Source of the DNA: Candidatus Peregrinibacteria bacterium
GTDB lineage: Bacteria; Patescibacteriota; Gracilibacteria; UBA1369; PNNO01
Reading direction: 5' to 3'
DNA: 61,709 nucleotides
NCBI GenBank assembly: GCA_016928915.1
Contig: JAFGJT010000011.1
Coordinates: 1 to 61,709 of the forward strand
Translations under genes and position numbers: made by a program
Notes under the pieces: model-generated
What the model saw: only the letters and a program-made list of their open reading frames with translations
Told to the model about the DNA's origin: nothing
Databases searched by the model: none
Shown: positions 43,062 to 51,380 of the stretch, one piece after another
Layout of the letters: every line of letters begins with the position of its first letter
Position numbering within the stretch: the stretch's first letter is position 1

Positions 43062-43895
43062 TTAAGCTTTTTGTTTAACTTGACAAGATGGACAATTATT
43101 CGGGTGCTTTCGAAATAAATATTTTATAAAATATTTGACCGCGTCGGTGATGTGAATTCTCATTGTTTTTTTCTTAAAAATATCCTGTATGCCGCCTTCC
43201 GACAAACGGGATTCGTTATGCCTGGCTTTTGCATGACCGACATAATGGACTTCGAATTTTTGCTGCCATGCTTTTCTGCAGAGTTCAACATCTGACATAA
43301 AAAGAAAATAATATTCATTGTTCGGACCGCACTTGTCCCAGCACTTTTTTGTTATAACCTGAAAAGCGCCGGTAAGCCAGTCAACCTGTTCGTTTTGTTC
43401 GGGACTTTTGTCCCACATTAAATATTTACGCATACGGCCGACAAATCTTTTACGCAAGAACGAAATGCGTTTAATAATAAGATCAAAAGGTCTTGGGAAT
43501 ACCCGGTAATTATCCTGCGTTTTGCCGTTCGGATATATAAGCCTTGGCGCAATTATACCAACCTGCGGGTGCTTTTTAAAATAATCCAAAAGTATCTTAA
43601 AAGTATCTTTTTCTATTTCAACGTCCGGGTTAACCATGGCGATATATTCGGAGTTTAATTTTGAAATGCCAAAATTATTGCCCTGCGGAAAACCTTTATT
43701 TGGAATATCAAAAAATTTTACATTTAAATTTTTGTACGAATGCCCGGAAATATTTTTATTCGCATCATGCCCGCCGTTGTTTACAACAACAATTTCGGTT
43801 TTTGCCGGAATATCGGCCTTTGATATGGCTTTTAAGTTTTTCTCAACGTCTTGCGGCGTATTGAAGTGCAGAATTACAATGCCCAGTTCGTTCAT
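43062..43895 (-). CDS. Glycosyltransferase family 2 (rhamnosyltransferase-like)
   Basis: GT-A fold enzyme. N-terminal LGIVILHFNTPQDVEKNLKAI, PNKGFPQGNNFGI, the acidic motif VNPDVEIE in place of DxD, and WLTGAFQVITKK, as in O-antigen/wall rhamnosyl transferases. 277 residues, cytoplasmic face. It follows the second GT by 5 bases. Sugar donor unknown; UDP-xylose made elsewhere in the window is one candidate. Confidence 0.88.
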   Translation of the reverse strand: MNELGIVILHFNTPQDVEKNLKAISKADIPAKTEIVVVNNGGHDANKNISGHSYKNLNVKFFDIPNKGFPQGNNFGISKLNSEYIAMVNPDVEIEKDTFKILLDYFKKHPQVGIIAPRLIYPNGKTQDNYRVFPRPFDLIIKRISFLRKRFVGRMRKYLMWDKSPEQNEQVDWLTGAFQVITKKCWDKCGPNNEYYFLFMSDVELCRKAWQQKFEVHYVGHAKARHNESRLSEGGIQDIFKKKTMRIHITDAVKYFIKYLFRKHPNNCPSCQVKQKA

Positions 43896-43900
43896 CTTTT

Positions 43901-44860
43901 TTACTTTAATAGTAATTTTTCCACTTCTTTCGGCTTAACAATTTTTTCGCTTTTACAAATTTTTTTCATTCCAAAGACCCTGAACAATTCTAAAGCAACT
44001 TTTGCGTTTGTGAAGAGATAAAAGAAAAATTTTAAACATTCGTAAAAATATGTTAAAAACCGTGTTTGGATGGAATACTTTTTTGAAAAATTATTTCGCA
44101 GCATTATTAAATGATTTTTATAGCTCATCTTTGCCTCGAAAAATGATTTCTTTTTGCCTTTGCCGAGCGTTCTTGCGTGCCAGCCCAGCACTTGATCAAG
44201 CATGTTTATTTTAAAACCGGCCCATCTTAGTCTGTATGCAAGATCAACGTCGTCCTTGTACATAAAGATATTTTCATCAAACAAGGCGCATTCCGATGCG
44301 CCCTTCCCCCGTATTTTAAAATAGTTTAATACGTTTCTGCGTATAATAAACGCGGCTCCGGATATCCCGAAAATATTATCCAGCGAGGTATCGTACTGCC
44401 CCTCGTCAAGTTTACCCTGCCCTTTGTCCCAAAAAGAATGTGCGCAATTTCCTATTATCCCGAAAGTATCGATAATTTTAGTTTTTTTATTTTTTTCAAA
44501 ATCCCAGTGATAAAGTTTTGCGCTTGCCATAGCGGTTTGCGGATGCTTATCAAGATATTCCGTGCACTTTTCAAACCCTTTTCGGTTAATCAGAATATCC
44601 GTATTAAGACAAAAATAATACTCCGATTTTGGCGCGCTCTTTAAAATAAAATTATGCCCTTTTGAAAAACCGATGTTGCCTTCTTTATGGCGTATAAATT
44701 TAATTTGCGGAAATTTTGATGTGATAAATTTTTTTATTTCATCATTAGCGGCATTATCTAAAATAATAACCCTGCTGTCCGGAAGTTCTGCGATACGCGG
44801 AAGGGTGATTTTTAAAAATTCAAGATCATTATACGAAATAAGCCCTATGACAGTTTTCAT
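43901..44860 (-). CDS. Glycosyltransferase family 2
   Basis: N-terminal TVIGLISYNDLEFLKITLP, IGFSKGHNFILK, CLNTDILINRKG and SGAAFIIRRNVL mark a GT2 of the same subfamily as its neighbour. 319 residues. The ATG at 44860 is preferred; the 18 bases upstream lie within the -10 box. The pair likely decorates a surface polysaccharide or glycoprotein. Confidence 0.87.
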   Translation of the reverse strand: MKTVIGLISYNDLEFLKITLPRIAELPDSRVIILDNAANDEIKKFITSKFPQIKFIRHKEGNIGFSKGHNFILKSAPKSEYYFCLNTDILINRKGFEKCTEYLDKHPQTAMASAKLYHWDFEKNKKTKIIDTFGIIGNCAHSFWDKGQGKLDEGQYDTSLDNIFGISGAAFIIRRNVLNYFKIRGKGASECALFDENIFMYKDDVDLAYRLRWAGFKINMLDQVLGWHARTLGKGKKKSFFEAKMSYKNHLIMLRNNFSKKYSIQTRFLTYFYECLKFFFYLFTNAKVALELFRVFGMKKICKSEKIVKPKEVEKLLLK

Positions 44861-44866
44861 GCTTAA

Positions 44867-44875
44867 ATTATAGCA
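44867..44875 (-). promoter_or_regulatory. Extended -10 giving a leaderless GT transcript
   Basis: On the minus strand TGTGC-TATAAT ends 6 bases before the ATG at 44860, so transcription would begin on or beside the start codon. The same TGTGCTATAAT occurs at 45978 and, with one base less, at 60796. Confidence 0.55.
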
Positions 44876-44884
44876 CACTCCGGT

Positions 44885-45952
44885 TTAAGCGTACTGGTCA
44901 AAGTCTTTATGATGTCCGTGCTGAACTGCGTCCTTAACCGCCGCGGCCAGAGCTTTATACCCTTTGCCGGAAAAATGCAGACCGTCTCCTCCGTTATATT
45001 TTGCCTGCATATGCCCGGGATTATTTTGGGCCACTATCTGGTTATATAAATCAACAACCTTAACCATAGGCCCTGCCTGCATTCTGATCCAATTGTTAAT
45101 TTCTTTAACTCTTTGCTCGCACTGTTCTTTTTTTCTTCCAAACCCTTTATATCCCATAACCGGCGGAAGGGTTACAAGCACGACCCTTGCGGGAGGTGTT
45201 TTTGCAAGCATCGCTTTTTTCATCGCGTCAAGATAACCAATGATTTCGTTTGAGGTCCTGAAACTCAAATCGTTAGCTCCGCCAAAAATAACAATTGCTT
45301 TTATATTATCCAGTTTGCCCGCGGCATTGAGCTTATTAAAATCTTTAAGCATTTCAAGAACTGATTTACCTCCCATAACATACCTTCTATCGCGTGCTGT
45401 AGGGATTTTTTGATTATCAATGTTAAAATAGGTTCTATAGCCGTATGTTAAAGAATCTCCAATAAGAGCCGTCTCGTTTGCGCTTATTTCAAGCTCATCG
45501 GCAGCTTCGGGCTGACGTGCGGTCTGCGCGGGCAGCGTTGCCGGTTCTTGTGAAACTTGCCGCCGCAGGTCCGATAACCGGCTTTTTGAGGCTGCAACTA
45601 TTTCACTGCTTCTTGCGAACTTTTTCAGGTCCGGGAAAAACTTAATAAGATGTGTATATGTATATATTCCCAGTTTGCCGTCCTGCCCTTCGGGAATATC
45701 TTTTCGGGGGAATATTGATGCATCCTTTTGGTGCATGTATTTTTGAAGTTCAAGAATTTTCGGGGTTAAAGGCGCGGTTCCGTCCGGGGGCTCTATGCCC
45801 GCGGCACGGCACGCTTCAGAAATAAAAATAACCGGTTCTGTGTTTATTAAAGGTTTTAATAGGGCTTCCGTTCTTTTGTCTCTGACTTTTGAATCTCTAT
45901 TAATTATTTGATCATATTGAATTTCGAGATTTTTGGGTAAAGACTCGGTCAT
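44885..45952 (-). CDS. SGNH/GDSL hydrolase with extra N-terminal region
   Basis: C-terminal ~220 residues carry the SGNH blocks: Ser in IGDSLTYGY, Gly in MGGKSVLEM, Asn in GGANDLSF and Asp-x2-His in GDGLHFSGKGY. Such enzymes cleave esters, often acetyl groups on sugars. The N-terminal ~130 residues contain EGQDGKLGIYTYTHLIKFF, resembling a peptidoglycan-binding-1 repeat. No clear signal peptide is seen, which is odd for a wall-binding protein. Position next to two glycosyltransferases points to polysaccharide processing. Confidence 0.8.
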   Translation of the reverse strand: MTESLPKNLEIQYDQIINRDSKVRDKRTEALLKPLINTEPVIFISEACRAAGIEPPDGTAPLTPKILELQKYMHQKDASIFPRKDIPEGQDGKLGIYTYTHLIKFFPDLKKFARSSEIVAASKSRLSDLRRQVSQEPATLPAQTARQPEAADELEISANETALIGDSLTYGYRTYFNIDNQKIPTARDRRYVMGGKSVLEMLKDFNKLNAAGKLDNIKAIVIFGGANDLSFRTSNEIIGYLDAMKKAMLAKTPPARVVLVTLPPVMGYKGFGRKKEQCEQRVKEINNWIRMQAGPMVKVVDLYNQIVAQNNPGHMQAKYNGGDGLHFSGKGYKALAAAVKDAVQHGHHKDFDQYA

Positions 45953-45977
45953 AATTAAAAATATAATACACCCTTAT

Positions 45978-45986
45978 ATTATAGCA
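45978..45986 (-). promoter_or_regulatory. Extended -10 of the SGNH gene
   Basis: TGTGC-TATAAT on the minus strand, about 25 bases before the ATG. No -35 is recognisable. Confidence 0.5.
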
Positions 45987-46005
45987 CATAACCATTAAAA
46001 CTTTT

Positions 46006-48003
46006 TTATGAGTTATCTTGCGACGGTGAAGATAGCGGCATATGTTCTTCATTGAGGACATTCGCGTCCACAGCCTCGGAGCCGCGAGTTTTTTTATAAT
46101 CTTCTTGTTCTTTTTGTGTCATTTTTCGGATTAACATTTTAACCAGTGTTGGCTTAAATTTGGGGTTTCTGGGGGGTTTATCTGTGAATTGTTTAACTAT
46201 TTTGAAACCATTGTCGCCAAGCAGCGTTTCAAGCTCTTCAAGAGTAAATTTATATGAATAATGCATAAGCATTTCTTCCCCCGCTTTTTTATAAACCGGG
46301 GAAGATCCATTAATGGTAATTTCGGTATCACATTTAAATTTTAGAATATGGGTAACTCTATAATAATGGTGATGGGTTGTTTCTTCATTTTTCTCTTCAG
46401 GCTTATTATTGCGCCAGGGCTTGTTATCATAAGTCACAATTAAATCGGCGGCATCATTAATATCCTTAATTTCCGTTCTTCCCCCGTTGTTATTCACGAT
46501 ATGCATTTTAAGCTTTAACTGGGGGATGGAAAAAGCATGTTGGACAAAATTTTTAAATTTAGGGGTTTCATATCCGGTTAAAATCCTTTTCTTCTCGTTT
46601 TCAAATTCTTCATCTTCCGGCGTATAGTTTCTTAGGTGCACTCCCATTAATAGATAATTTGACTGTATATCTTGCTCCTGAACCGCATCGGGATGTTCTA
46701 ATTCGGGCTCATCTAAAACCCCGTCAAACAATTCCATTGTTTCCCGTATTGAATTATTTCCTATGGGGGTATTACCAAAAGCCGTTATAAGCGTCTTTGA
46801 GGTTGCTGTTGCTTTTTTAGGTTTATGAGCGGGAGTAAGTAAATGCGAAAACAGTAAAAGCCTTGGCACAATATCAAGGCGATTGGCATATGCTGAATTT
46901 AAAGTCAACTCTTGAAGTAAATCTTTATCAGTTGTGTGTATGCCTAATTTTGCGGCAAGCAAATGATTAAGCAGTTTATTGGCGCTTGTAAAATCCGTAT
47001 CCTGCTGCAGGAATTTTCGTATTATTTTTCTTAATTTAAAAAGAAACGGCAAATCGGTCCATTTGACATAAGATTCTTTATTAAAACGAGTACTGAAGTT
47101 GTGTTTAATATTGCTGCAAAAAGCATTTAAACCGGACAGTGATTTTGCAAAAGCCGGTTTGTTTGCGTATAAATATTTAAATATGCAAATCAATGCCTGC
47201 TCAAGAATATTCATGCTTGCGTCAAGCACTTCAAATCTGATATTTATGTTTTGCTTGAGCCCCTTGGCTTTAATTAATATTTCCTGTAACAGCACCATTG
47301 CTTTTTCACCATTGCCAATGCCAAGATCAAGATATGTTAAATCTTGAATTCTGTCGTCCATTATGACTTCTAATACCTTTGGAGTCGCTACCTTAAGCAA
47401 ATCTGTTGCCCGCATGTAATAATCGCTATATTCGGGTGTCTGACAAACATCGTACCATTTGTCCGCATCAAGATATTTGATAGCAGGACAAAGCCTGTTT
47501 TCTTGCAAGCATCTTTTCATTAAAGCCCTCCATGGTTTATAAAAATCTTCGGTTGGGCTGTCTGAAATTATTTCTGTTGCAAGATCGCGGGTATCATCTT
47601 GAATTGTTTTGGTCTCTCTTACATTTACATATTTTTTTATTTCAATTGAGTATCTCAATGCCTGCTGCAACTGATGGGGATTGTCTCTATAATTGGCGTC
47701 ATTATCTTGTAATTCCCAAAATTTTAATACTTTAAGCGCCAATGCTTTTTCGGAAAACATTTTAGCGTTATCCTCACCAACAACCCGGCATGTAAAATCC
47801 AGTCTGTCGCGGGGGGGAGCTTCATTGGCGGGGGTTATATTTGCAAATAATTCCTCCGCTTCTCTTTCAGCCACTTCAGATGCTTGATTTTCATATAAAG
47901 AATCTTCGTCGACATTGACAGAATCACGGGAATAAATCTCCGGCGGTTCAAAACTAATTTGTTGGGAACTCTGATTAAGCGTAGAAGTATCCTTAATTGA
48001 CAT
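46006..48003 (-). CDS. Large protein with EgtD-like SAM methyltransferase domain
   Basis: 665 residues. Residues ~175-640 resemble the histidine-specific/DUF2260-type methyltransferases: DKWYDVCQTPEYSDYYM matches the region before the SAM loop, LTYLDLGIGNGEKAMVLL (222-239) is the SAM loop, and HYSYKFTLEELETLLGDNGF near the end matches their C-terminus. The family is about 320 residues; here ~170 residues are added in front and a helical insert (about 270-400) splits the domain. Substrate unknown. No other ergothioneine gene is nearby. Assignment is moderate. Confidence 0.6.
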   Translation of the reverse strand: MSIKDTSTLNQSSQQISFEPPEIYSRDSVNVDEDSLYENQASEVAEREAEELFANITPANEAPPRDRLDFTCRVVGEDNAKMFSEKALALKVLKFWELQDNDANYRDNPHQLQQALRYSIEIKKYVNVRETKTIQDDTRDLATEIISDSPTEDFYKPWRALMKRCLQENRLCPAIKYLDADKWYDVCQTPEYSDYYMRATDLLKVATPKVLEVIMDDRIQDLTYLDLGIGNGEKAMVLLQEILIKAKGLKQNINIRFEVLDASMNILEQALICIFKYLYANKPAFAKSLSGLNAFCSNIKHNFSTRFNKESYVKWTDLPFLFKLRKIIRKFLQQDTDFTSANKLLNHLLAAKLGIHTTDKDLLQELTLNSAYANRLDIVPRLLLFSHLLTPAHKPKKATATSKTLITAFGNTPIGNNSIRETMELFDGVLDEPELEHPDAVQEQDIQSNYLLMGVHLRNYTPEDEEFENEKKRILTGYETPKFKNFVQHAFSIPQLKLKMHIVNNNGGRTEIKDINDAADLIVTYDNKPWRNNKPEEKNEETTHHHYYRVTHILKFKCDTEITINGSSPVYKKAGEEMLMHYSYKFTLEELETLLGDNGFKIVKQFTDKPPRNPKFKPTLVKMLIRKMTQKEQEDYKKTRGSEAVDANVLNEEHMPLSSPSQDNS

Positions 48004-48124
48004 TATAGTAAAATTACATAAGGGTTGAAATTTTAAAACGAAACATGTAGTTTTGTCAAGGTTATATATATATTATTTTTATGTTAGATTTCAAGCATAA
48101 TTTTTAGAATTGTATATTTTGTTT

Positions 48125-49216
48125 ATGCCTGACAAAAATCCCAATACAATCCAGCGACGCAAAACACTTAAAATCATCGTAGGAAAGCCAAAAAAGAGAG
48201 AAATAATTATAGGCGGTCTTTATCCTGTTGTGATTCAGTCGATGTGCACAACCAAGACCGAAGACTGGAAAGCAACCGCTGAGCAGATTATAACACTTAA
48301 AAAAGAAAAATGTCAGATGGTAAGGGTTGCGGTGCCTTCGTTAGAAGCCGCAAAATCAATCCCTAAAATAAGGAAACATATTAAAATACCGCTGGTCGCG
48401 GATATACATTTTGATTATCGTCTTGCCCTGGAAGCGATAAAGCAGGACGCGGACAAAATTCGCATAAATCCGGGCAATATAGGAGAAAAAGATAAGGTGC
48501 GCGAGATAATTCTGGCGGCCAAAAAAGCAAAAATCCCTTTAAGGCTCGGTGTTAACGGAGGCTGCCTTGAAAATGATATTTTAAAAAAATACGGACATTC
48601 ATGTGCAGCCGCTATGAATGAATCCGCAAGACGCTGGATAAGATTTTTTGAAAAACAGGGTTTTAAAAATTTTGTAGTTTCACTGAAAGCGAGCAGTGTG
48701 ATCGAAACGGTAAAAGCATGCAGGCTTTTTTCAAAAGATTTTGTGTATCCTCTGCACCTTGGAGTAACCGAAGCGGGCTTAAATTTAAGCGGCATTGTTA
48801 AAAGCTCGGCAGGAATAGGTTCGTTATTGCTTGACGGGATCGGGGATACTATAAGGGTTTCTATTTCGGGAGACGCGGTTAAAGAAGTTATTGTTGCAAA
48901 AGAAATTTTAAAAGCTCTGGGCATGTATAATCTTGAACCCGAAATTATTGCATGCCCCACTTGCGGACGCACTGAAATTGATCTGGAAAAAATCGCTTCG
49001 GAAATTGAACAAAAAACAAAGTATATACAAAAACCTATAAAAATAGCGGTAATGGGATGCGTTGTTAACGGTCCCGGGGAAGCGCGAGGTGCCGATTACG
49101 CGGTATGCGGCGGTAAAAAAATGGGGGCGATTTATAAAAACGGTCAACTTGTTAAATCTGTTAAAGAAGATAAGCTGGTCAGCGAATTTATGAAAATTAT
49201 CAACAAAGACTATTGA
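48125..49216 (+). CDS. ispG: 4-hydroxy-3-methylbut-2-enyl diphosphate synthase (flavodoxin)
   Basis: Iron-sulfur enzyme, next-to-last step of the MEP isoprenoid route. TIM-barrel with VVIQSMCTTKTEDW and LVADIHFDYRLAL; the cluster Cys lie in IACPTCGR and VMGCVVNGPGE. 363 residues from the ATG at 48125. Its TGA stop overlaps the ATG of dxr, so the two MEP enzymes are coupled. Confidence 0.96.
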   Translation: MPDKNPNTIQRRKTLKIIVGKPKKREIIIGGLYPVVIQSMCTTKTEDWKATAEQIITLKKEKCQMVRVAVPSLEAAKSIPKIRKHIKIPLVADIHFDYRLALEAIKQDADKIRINPGNIGEKDKVREIILAAKKAKIPLRLGVNGGCLENDILKKYGHSCAAAMNESARRWIRFFEKQGFKNFVVSLKASSVIETVKACRLFSKDFVYPLHLGVTEAGLNLSGIVKSSAGIGSLLLDGIGDTIRVSISGDAVKEVIVAKEILKALGMYNLEPEIIACPTCGRTEIDLEKIASEIEQKTKYIQKPIKIAVMGCVVNGPGEARGADYAVCGGKKMGAIYKNGQLVKSVKEDKLVSEFMKIINKDY

Positions 49217-50226
49217 TGAAAAATTTAGGTATGAAAAATGTTGTAGTGCTCGGTTCAACGGGCATGCTGGGACGAATGGCCCTTGAAGTGCTTGAAAAAA
49301 ATTCGGCTGATTTTAAAATTGCGGGATTAAGCGGCTATAAAAATAAAGCTTTATTAAACAAACAAAATATTAAATATAAACCTACATACGGCGCTTTAAC
49401 CGATCCTGAAGAAATTAAAAAAATTGTATGCAAAAAAGATGTTGATATTGTTGTTGTAACCTGCGGCGGCGTTGATTTAAAAGATGCGGTAATCGCGGCT
49501 GTTAAAGCGGGGAAGAAAATCGCAATGGCAAATAAAGAGATGATCGTTGAATACGGGCAGGAGATTATGACGGCCGTCAAAAAATCGGGGTGTATGTTTA
49601 TTCCTGTTGATTCCGAGCATTCGGGAATATTTCAGTGTCTGCGGGGAAAGCGCATGGCGGATATTGAGAAGGTATATTTAACTTGCTCCGGCGGTCCTTT
49701 TTGGAATTTGCCGAAAAAAGATTTTAAAAAAACGACTCCTGAACAAGCGTTAAAGCATCCTGTTTGGAAGATGGGGAAAAAGATAACCGTTGATTCTGCG
49801 ACACAAATGAATAAAGCGCTGGAAATAATTGAGGCAAAATATTTGTTTGATCTAAGGCCGCGGCAAATAGAAGTTTTAATACATCCGCAGAGCCGCTTGC
49901 ACGCGATTGTTCAGTTTAAGGATGGGAACGTACTTGCCCACATGGGGTATCCGGATATGAAAATCCCCTTGCGTTATGCGCTTTATTATCCTGATGTAAG
50001 GGGGGGGAATGCGTTGAAAAGGCTTGATTTAACCGATTGTAGACTGGAATTCTTTAAGCCCGATTTAAAACGATTTCCTTCAATCGGATTTGCATATAAG
50101 GCCTTAAATAAGGGGGTTGGCGCCTGCCGAAAATTAAACCGCATCAACCAGTCCGCGGTTGATAAATTTTTAAATAAAGAGATTGGATTTTTGGATATTT
50201 TTGCTTTAATCAGAGAAAAATTATAA
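49216..50226 (+). CDS. dxr: 1-deoxy-D-xylulose 5-phosphate reductoisomerase
   Basis: First committed MEP enzyme, NADPH-dependent. Marks: NADPH loop VLGSTGMLGRMALEVL, IAMANKEMIVEYG, PVDSEHSGIFQCL, the catalytic loop GGPFW and KITVDSATQMNKALEIIEA. At 336 residues it is shorter than the usual 380-400, lacking about 45 residues of the N-terminal domain and the C-terminal tail; all active-site blocks are present. Confidence 0.95.
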   Translation: MKNLGMKNVVVLGSTGMLGRMALEVLEKNSADFKIAGLSGYKNKALLNKQNIKYKPTYGALTDPEEIKKIVCKKDVDIVVVTCGGVDLKDAVIAAVKAGKKIAMANKEMIVEYGQEIMTAVKKSGCMFIPVDSEHSGIFQCLRGKRMADIEKVYLTCSGGPFWNLPKKDFKKTTPEQALKHPVWKMGKKITVDSATQMNKALEIIEAKYLFDLRPRQIEVLIHPQSRLHAIVQFKDGNVLAHMGYPDMKIPLRYALYYPDVRGGNALKRLDLTDCRLEFFKPDLKRFPSIGFAYKALNKGVGACRKLNRINQSAVDKFLNKEIGFLDIFALIREKL

Positions 50227-50243
50227 AATTTCGTTTGAAGCTA

Positions 50244-50272
50244 TTGACGAAAAGGGCTTTTTTGTCTATCAT
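50244..50272 (+). promoter_or_regulatory. Promoter of the infC operon
   Basis: TTGACG (50244-50249), 17-base spacer, TATCAT (50267-50272). The transcript would begin near 50279, about 27 bases before the proposed infC start. Confidence 0.55.
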
Positions 50273-50305
50273 CCTGAAGCTTAATATTTTTAACCAAAAC
50301 TGTTT

Positions 50306-50815
50306 ATAAATAAACATTTACGGATAAACGAGGGCATAAGAGTCCCGACCGTGCGTCTTATAGACGAAAACGGTGAGCAAATGGGCATACTGTCAACAAC
50401 CGACGCGATTGCAAAAGCGCGCGAAAGCGGACTTGATCTTGTGGAGGTTTCTCCGAATATTAATCCTCCGGTATGCAAAATAATGGATTTCGGCAAATAT
50501 CAGTACCGGCAGAAAAAGATTGAGCAGAAACATAAAAAAATGCAGAAGCAAACCGAGGTTAAAGGAATAAGATTAAGTTTTAGAACCGACGAACATGATC
50601 TTGAAGTAAAAATCAAACAGGCTCAAAGATTCTTGAAGGATAGAAATATTGTTAAAGTTACGCTTATATTTAAAGGAAGGGAGGCTGCGTACGCGCACAT
50701 TGCCGAAGAAAAAATGAAAAAATTCGTAGAGGGTATCAAAGAAATCGGCAAAGTGGATGAAGGACCGAAAAAACAGGGATACAATATGATAATGATAATT
50801 TCACCATTAAAATAA
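50306..50815 (+). CDS. infC: Translation initiation factor IF-3 (non-canonical start codon)
   Basis: Binds the 30S subunit and checks start codons. The conserved N-terminus INEGIRVPTVRLIDENGEQ begins upstream of any ATG, GTG or TTG: the first such codon in frame, GTG at 50351, lies inside it. The in-frame codons after the stop at 50291 include CTG (50300) and ATA (50306); one of these must initiate. IF-3 genes often use AUU-type starts, letting IF-3 limit its own translation. With ATA the protein has 169 residues, the normal length. C-terminal domain IRLSFRTDEHDLEVKIKQA and GPKKQGYNMIMII present. Confidence 0.9.
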   Translation: MNKHLRINEGIRVPTVRLIDENGEQMGILSTTDAIAKARESGLDLVEVSPNINPPVCKIMDFGKYQYRQKKIEQKHKKMQKQTEVKGIRLSFRTDEHDLEVKIKQAQRFLKDRNIVKVTLIFKGREAAYAHIAEEKMKKFVEGIKEIGKVDEGPKKQGYNMIMIISPLK

Positions 50816-50821
50816 CATTAT

Positions 50822-51010
50822 ATGAAGAATAAAGGTTCAAGCGGCGCAAAAAAACGCGTCAAAAAAACAGGGTCAGGTAAATATATGTTTCAGAAGTCAT
50901 GCAAAAATCATCTTCTTGTGAATAAATCAAAAAGGCAGAAAAAGCTCTTTAACAAGGGCATGCCGGCAAACAATACACAAAGCAAAATTTTAAAAAAACT
51001 TGTTGGATAA
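50822..51010 (+). CDS. rpmI: Ribosomal protein L35
   Basis: 62 residues: KKRVKKTGSGKYMFQKSCKNHLL matches the L35 signature (K-x-T-G-S-G-K). Basic throughout. Sits in the universal infC-rpmI-rplT order, 6 bases after infC. Confidence 0.96.
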   Translation: MKNKGSSGAKKRVKKTGSGKYMFQKSCKNHLLVNKSKRQKKLFNKGMPANNTQSKILKKLVG

Positions 51011-51026
51011 TATTTAATTTACATAT

Positions 51027-51380
51027 ATGACTCGAATCAAAAGAGGCCTTACGGCCCACCGCAGGCACCGCAAGATAGTAAAGCTCGCCAAAGGTTACAG
51101 GGGACTTCGCTCCTCGATTTTCACACAGGCAAAAAATGCCGTGATGAAAGCCGGAACCAACGCATACCGCGACAGAAAAATCCGCAAAAGAACATTTAGA
51201 AGGCTGTGGATTACGCGAATCAACGCCGTATGCAGAGAAAACGGAATTACTTATTCAAGATTTATGAACGGCCTGCTAAGGTCCGATATACTTCTTGACA
51301 GAAAAGTATTGGCAAATCTGGCGGCAACAAACGAGTCTGCGTTTAAAGAGCTGATTGAGAAAGTTAAGGCTCTATCATAA
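51027..51380 (+). CDS. rplT: Ribosomal protein L20
   Basis: 117 residues. Marks: [37 protein letters not shown] and YSRFMNGL. Assembly factor and structural protein of the 50S. Its stop overlaps the murF ATG by one base (TAATG). Confidence 0.97.
   Translation: MTRIKRGLTAHRRHRKIVKLAKGYRGLRSSIFTQAKNAVMKAGTNAYRDRKIRKRTFRRLWITRINAVCRENGITYSRFMNGLLRSDILLDRKVLANLAATNESAFKELIEKVKALS

Noticed and set aside
47999-48006. TATAAT overlapping the ATG at 48003 as a promoter for the EgtD-like gene
   Set aside because: A transcript from it would start inside the coding region, past the start codon.
50351-50815. infC starting at GTG 50351
   Set aside because: This would remove conserved IF-3 residues (INEGIRVPT) that are encoded in frame just upstream.
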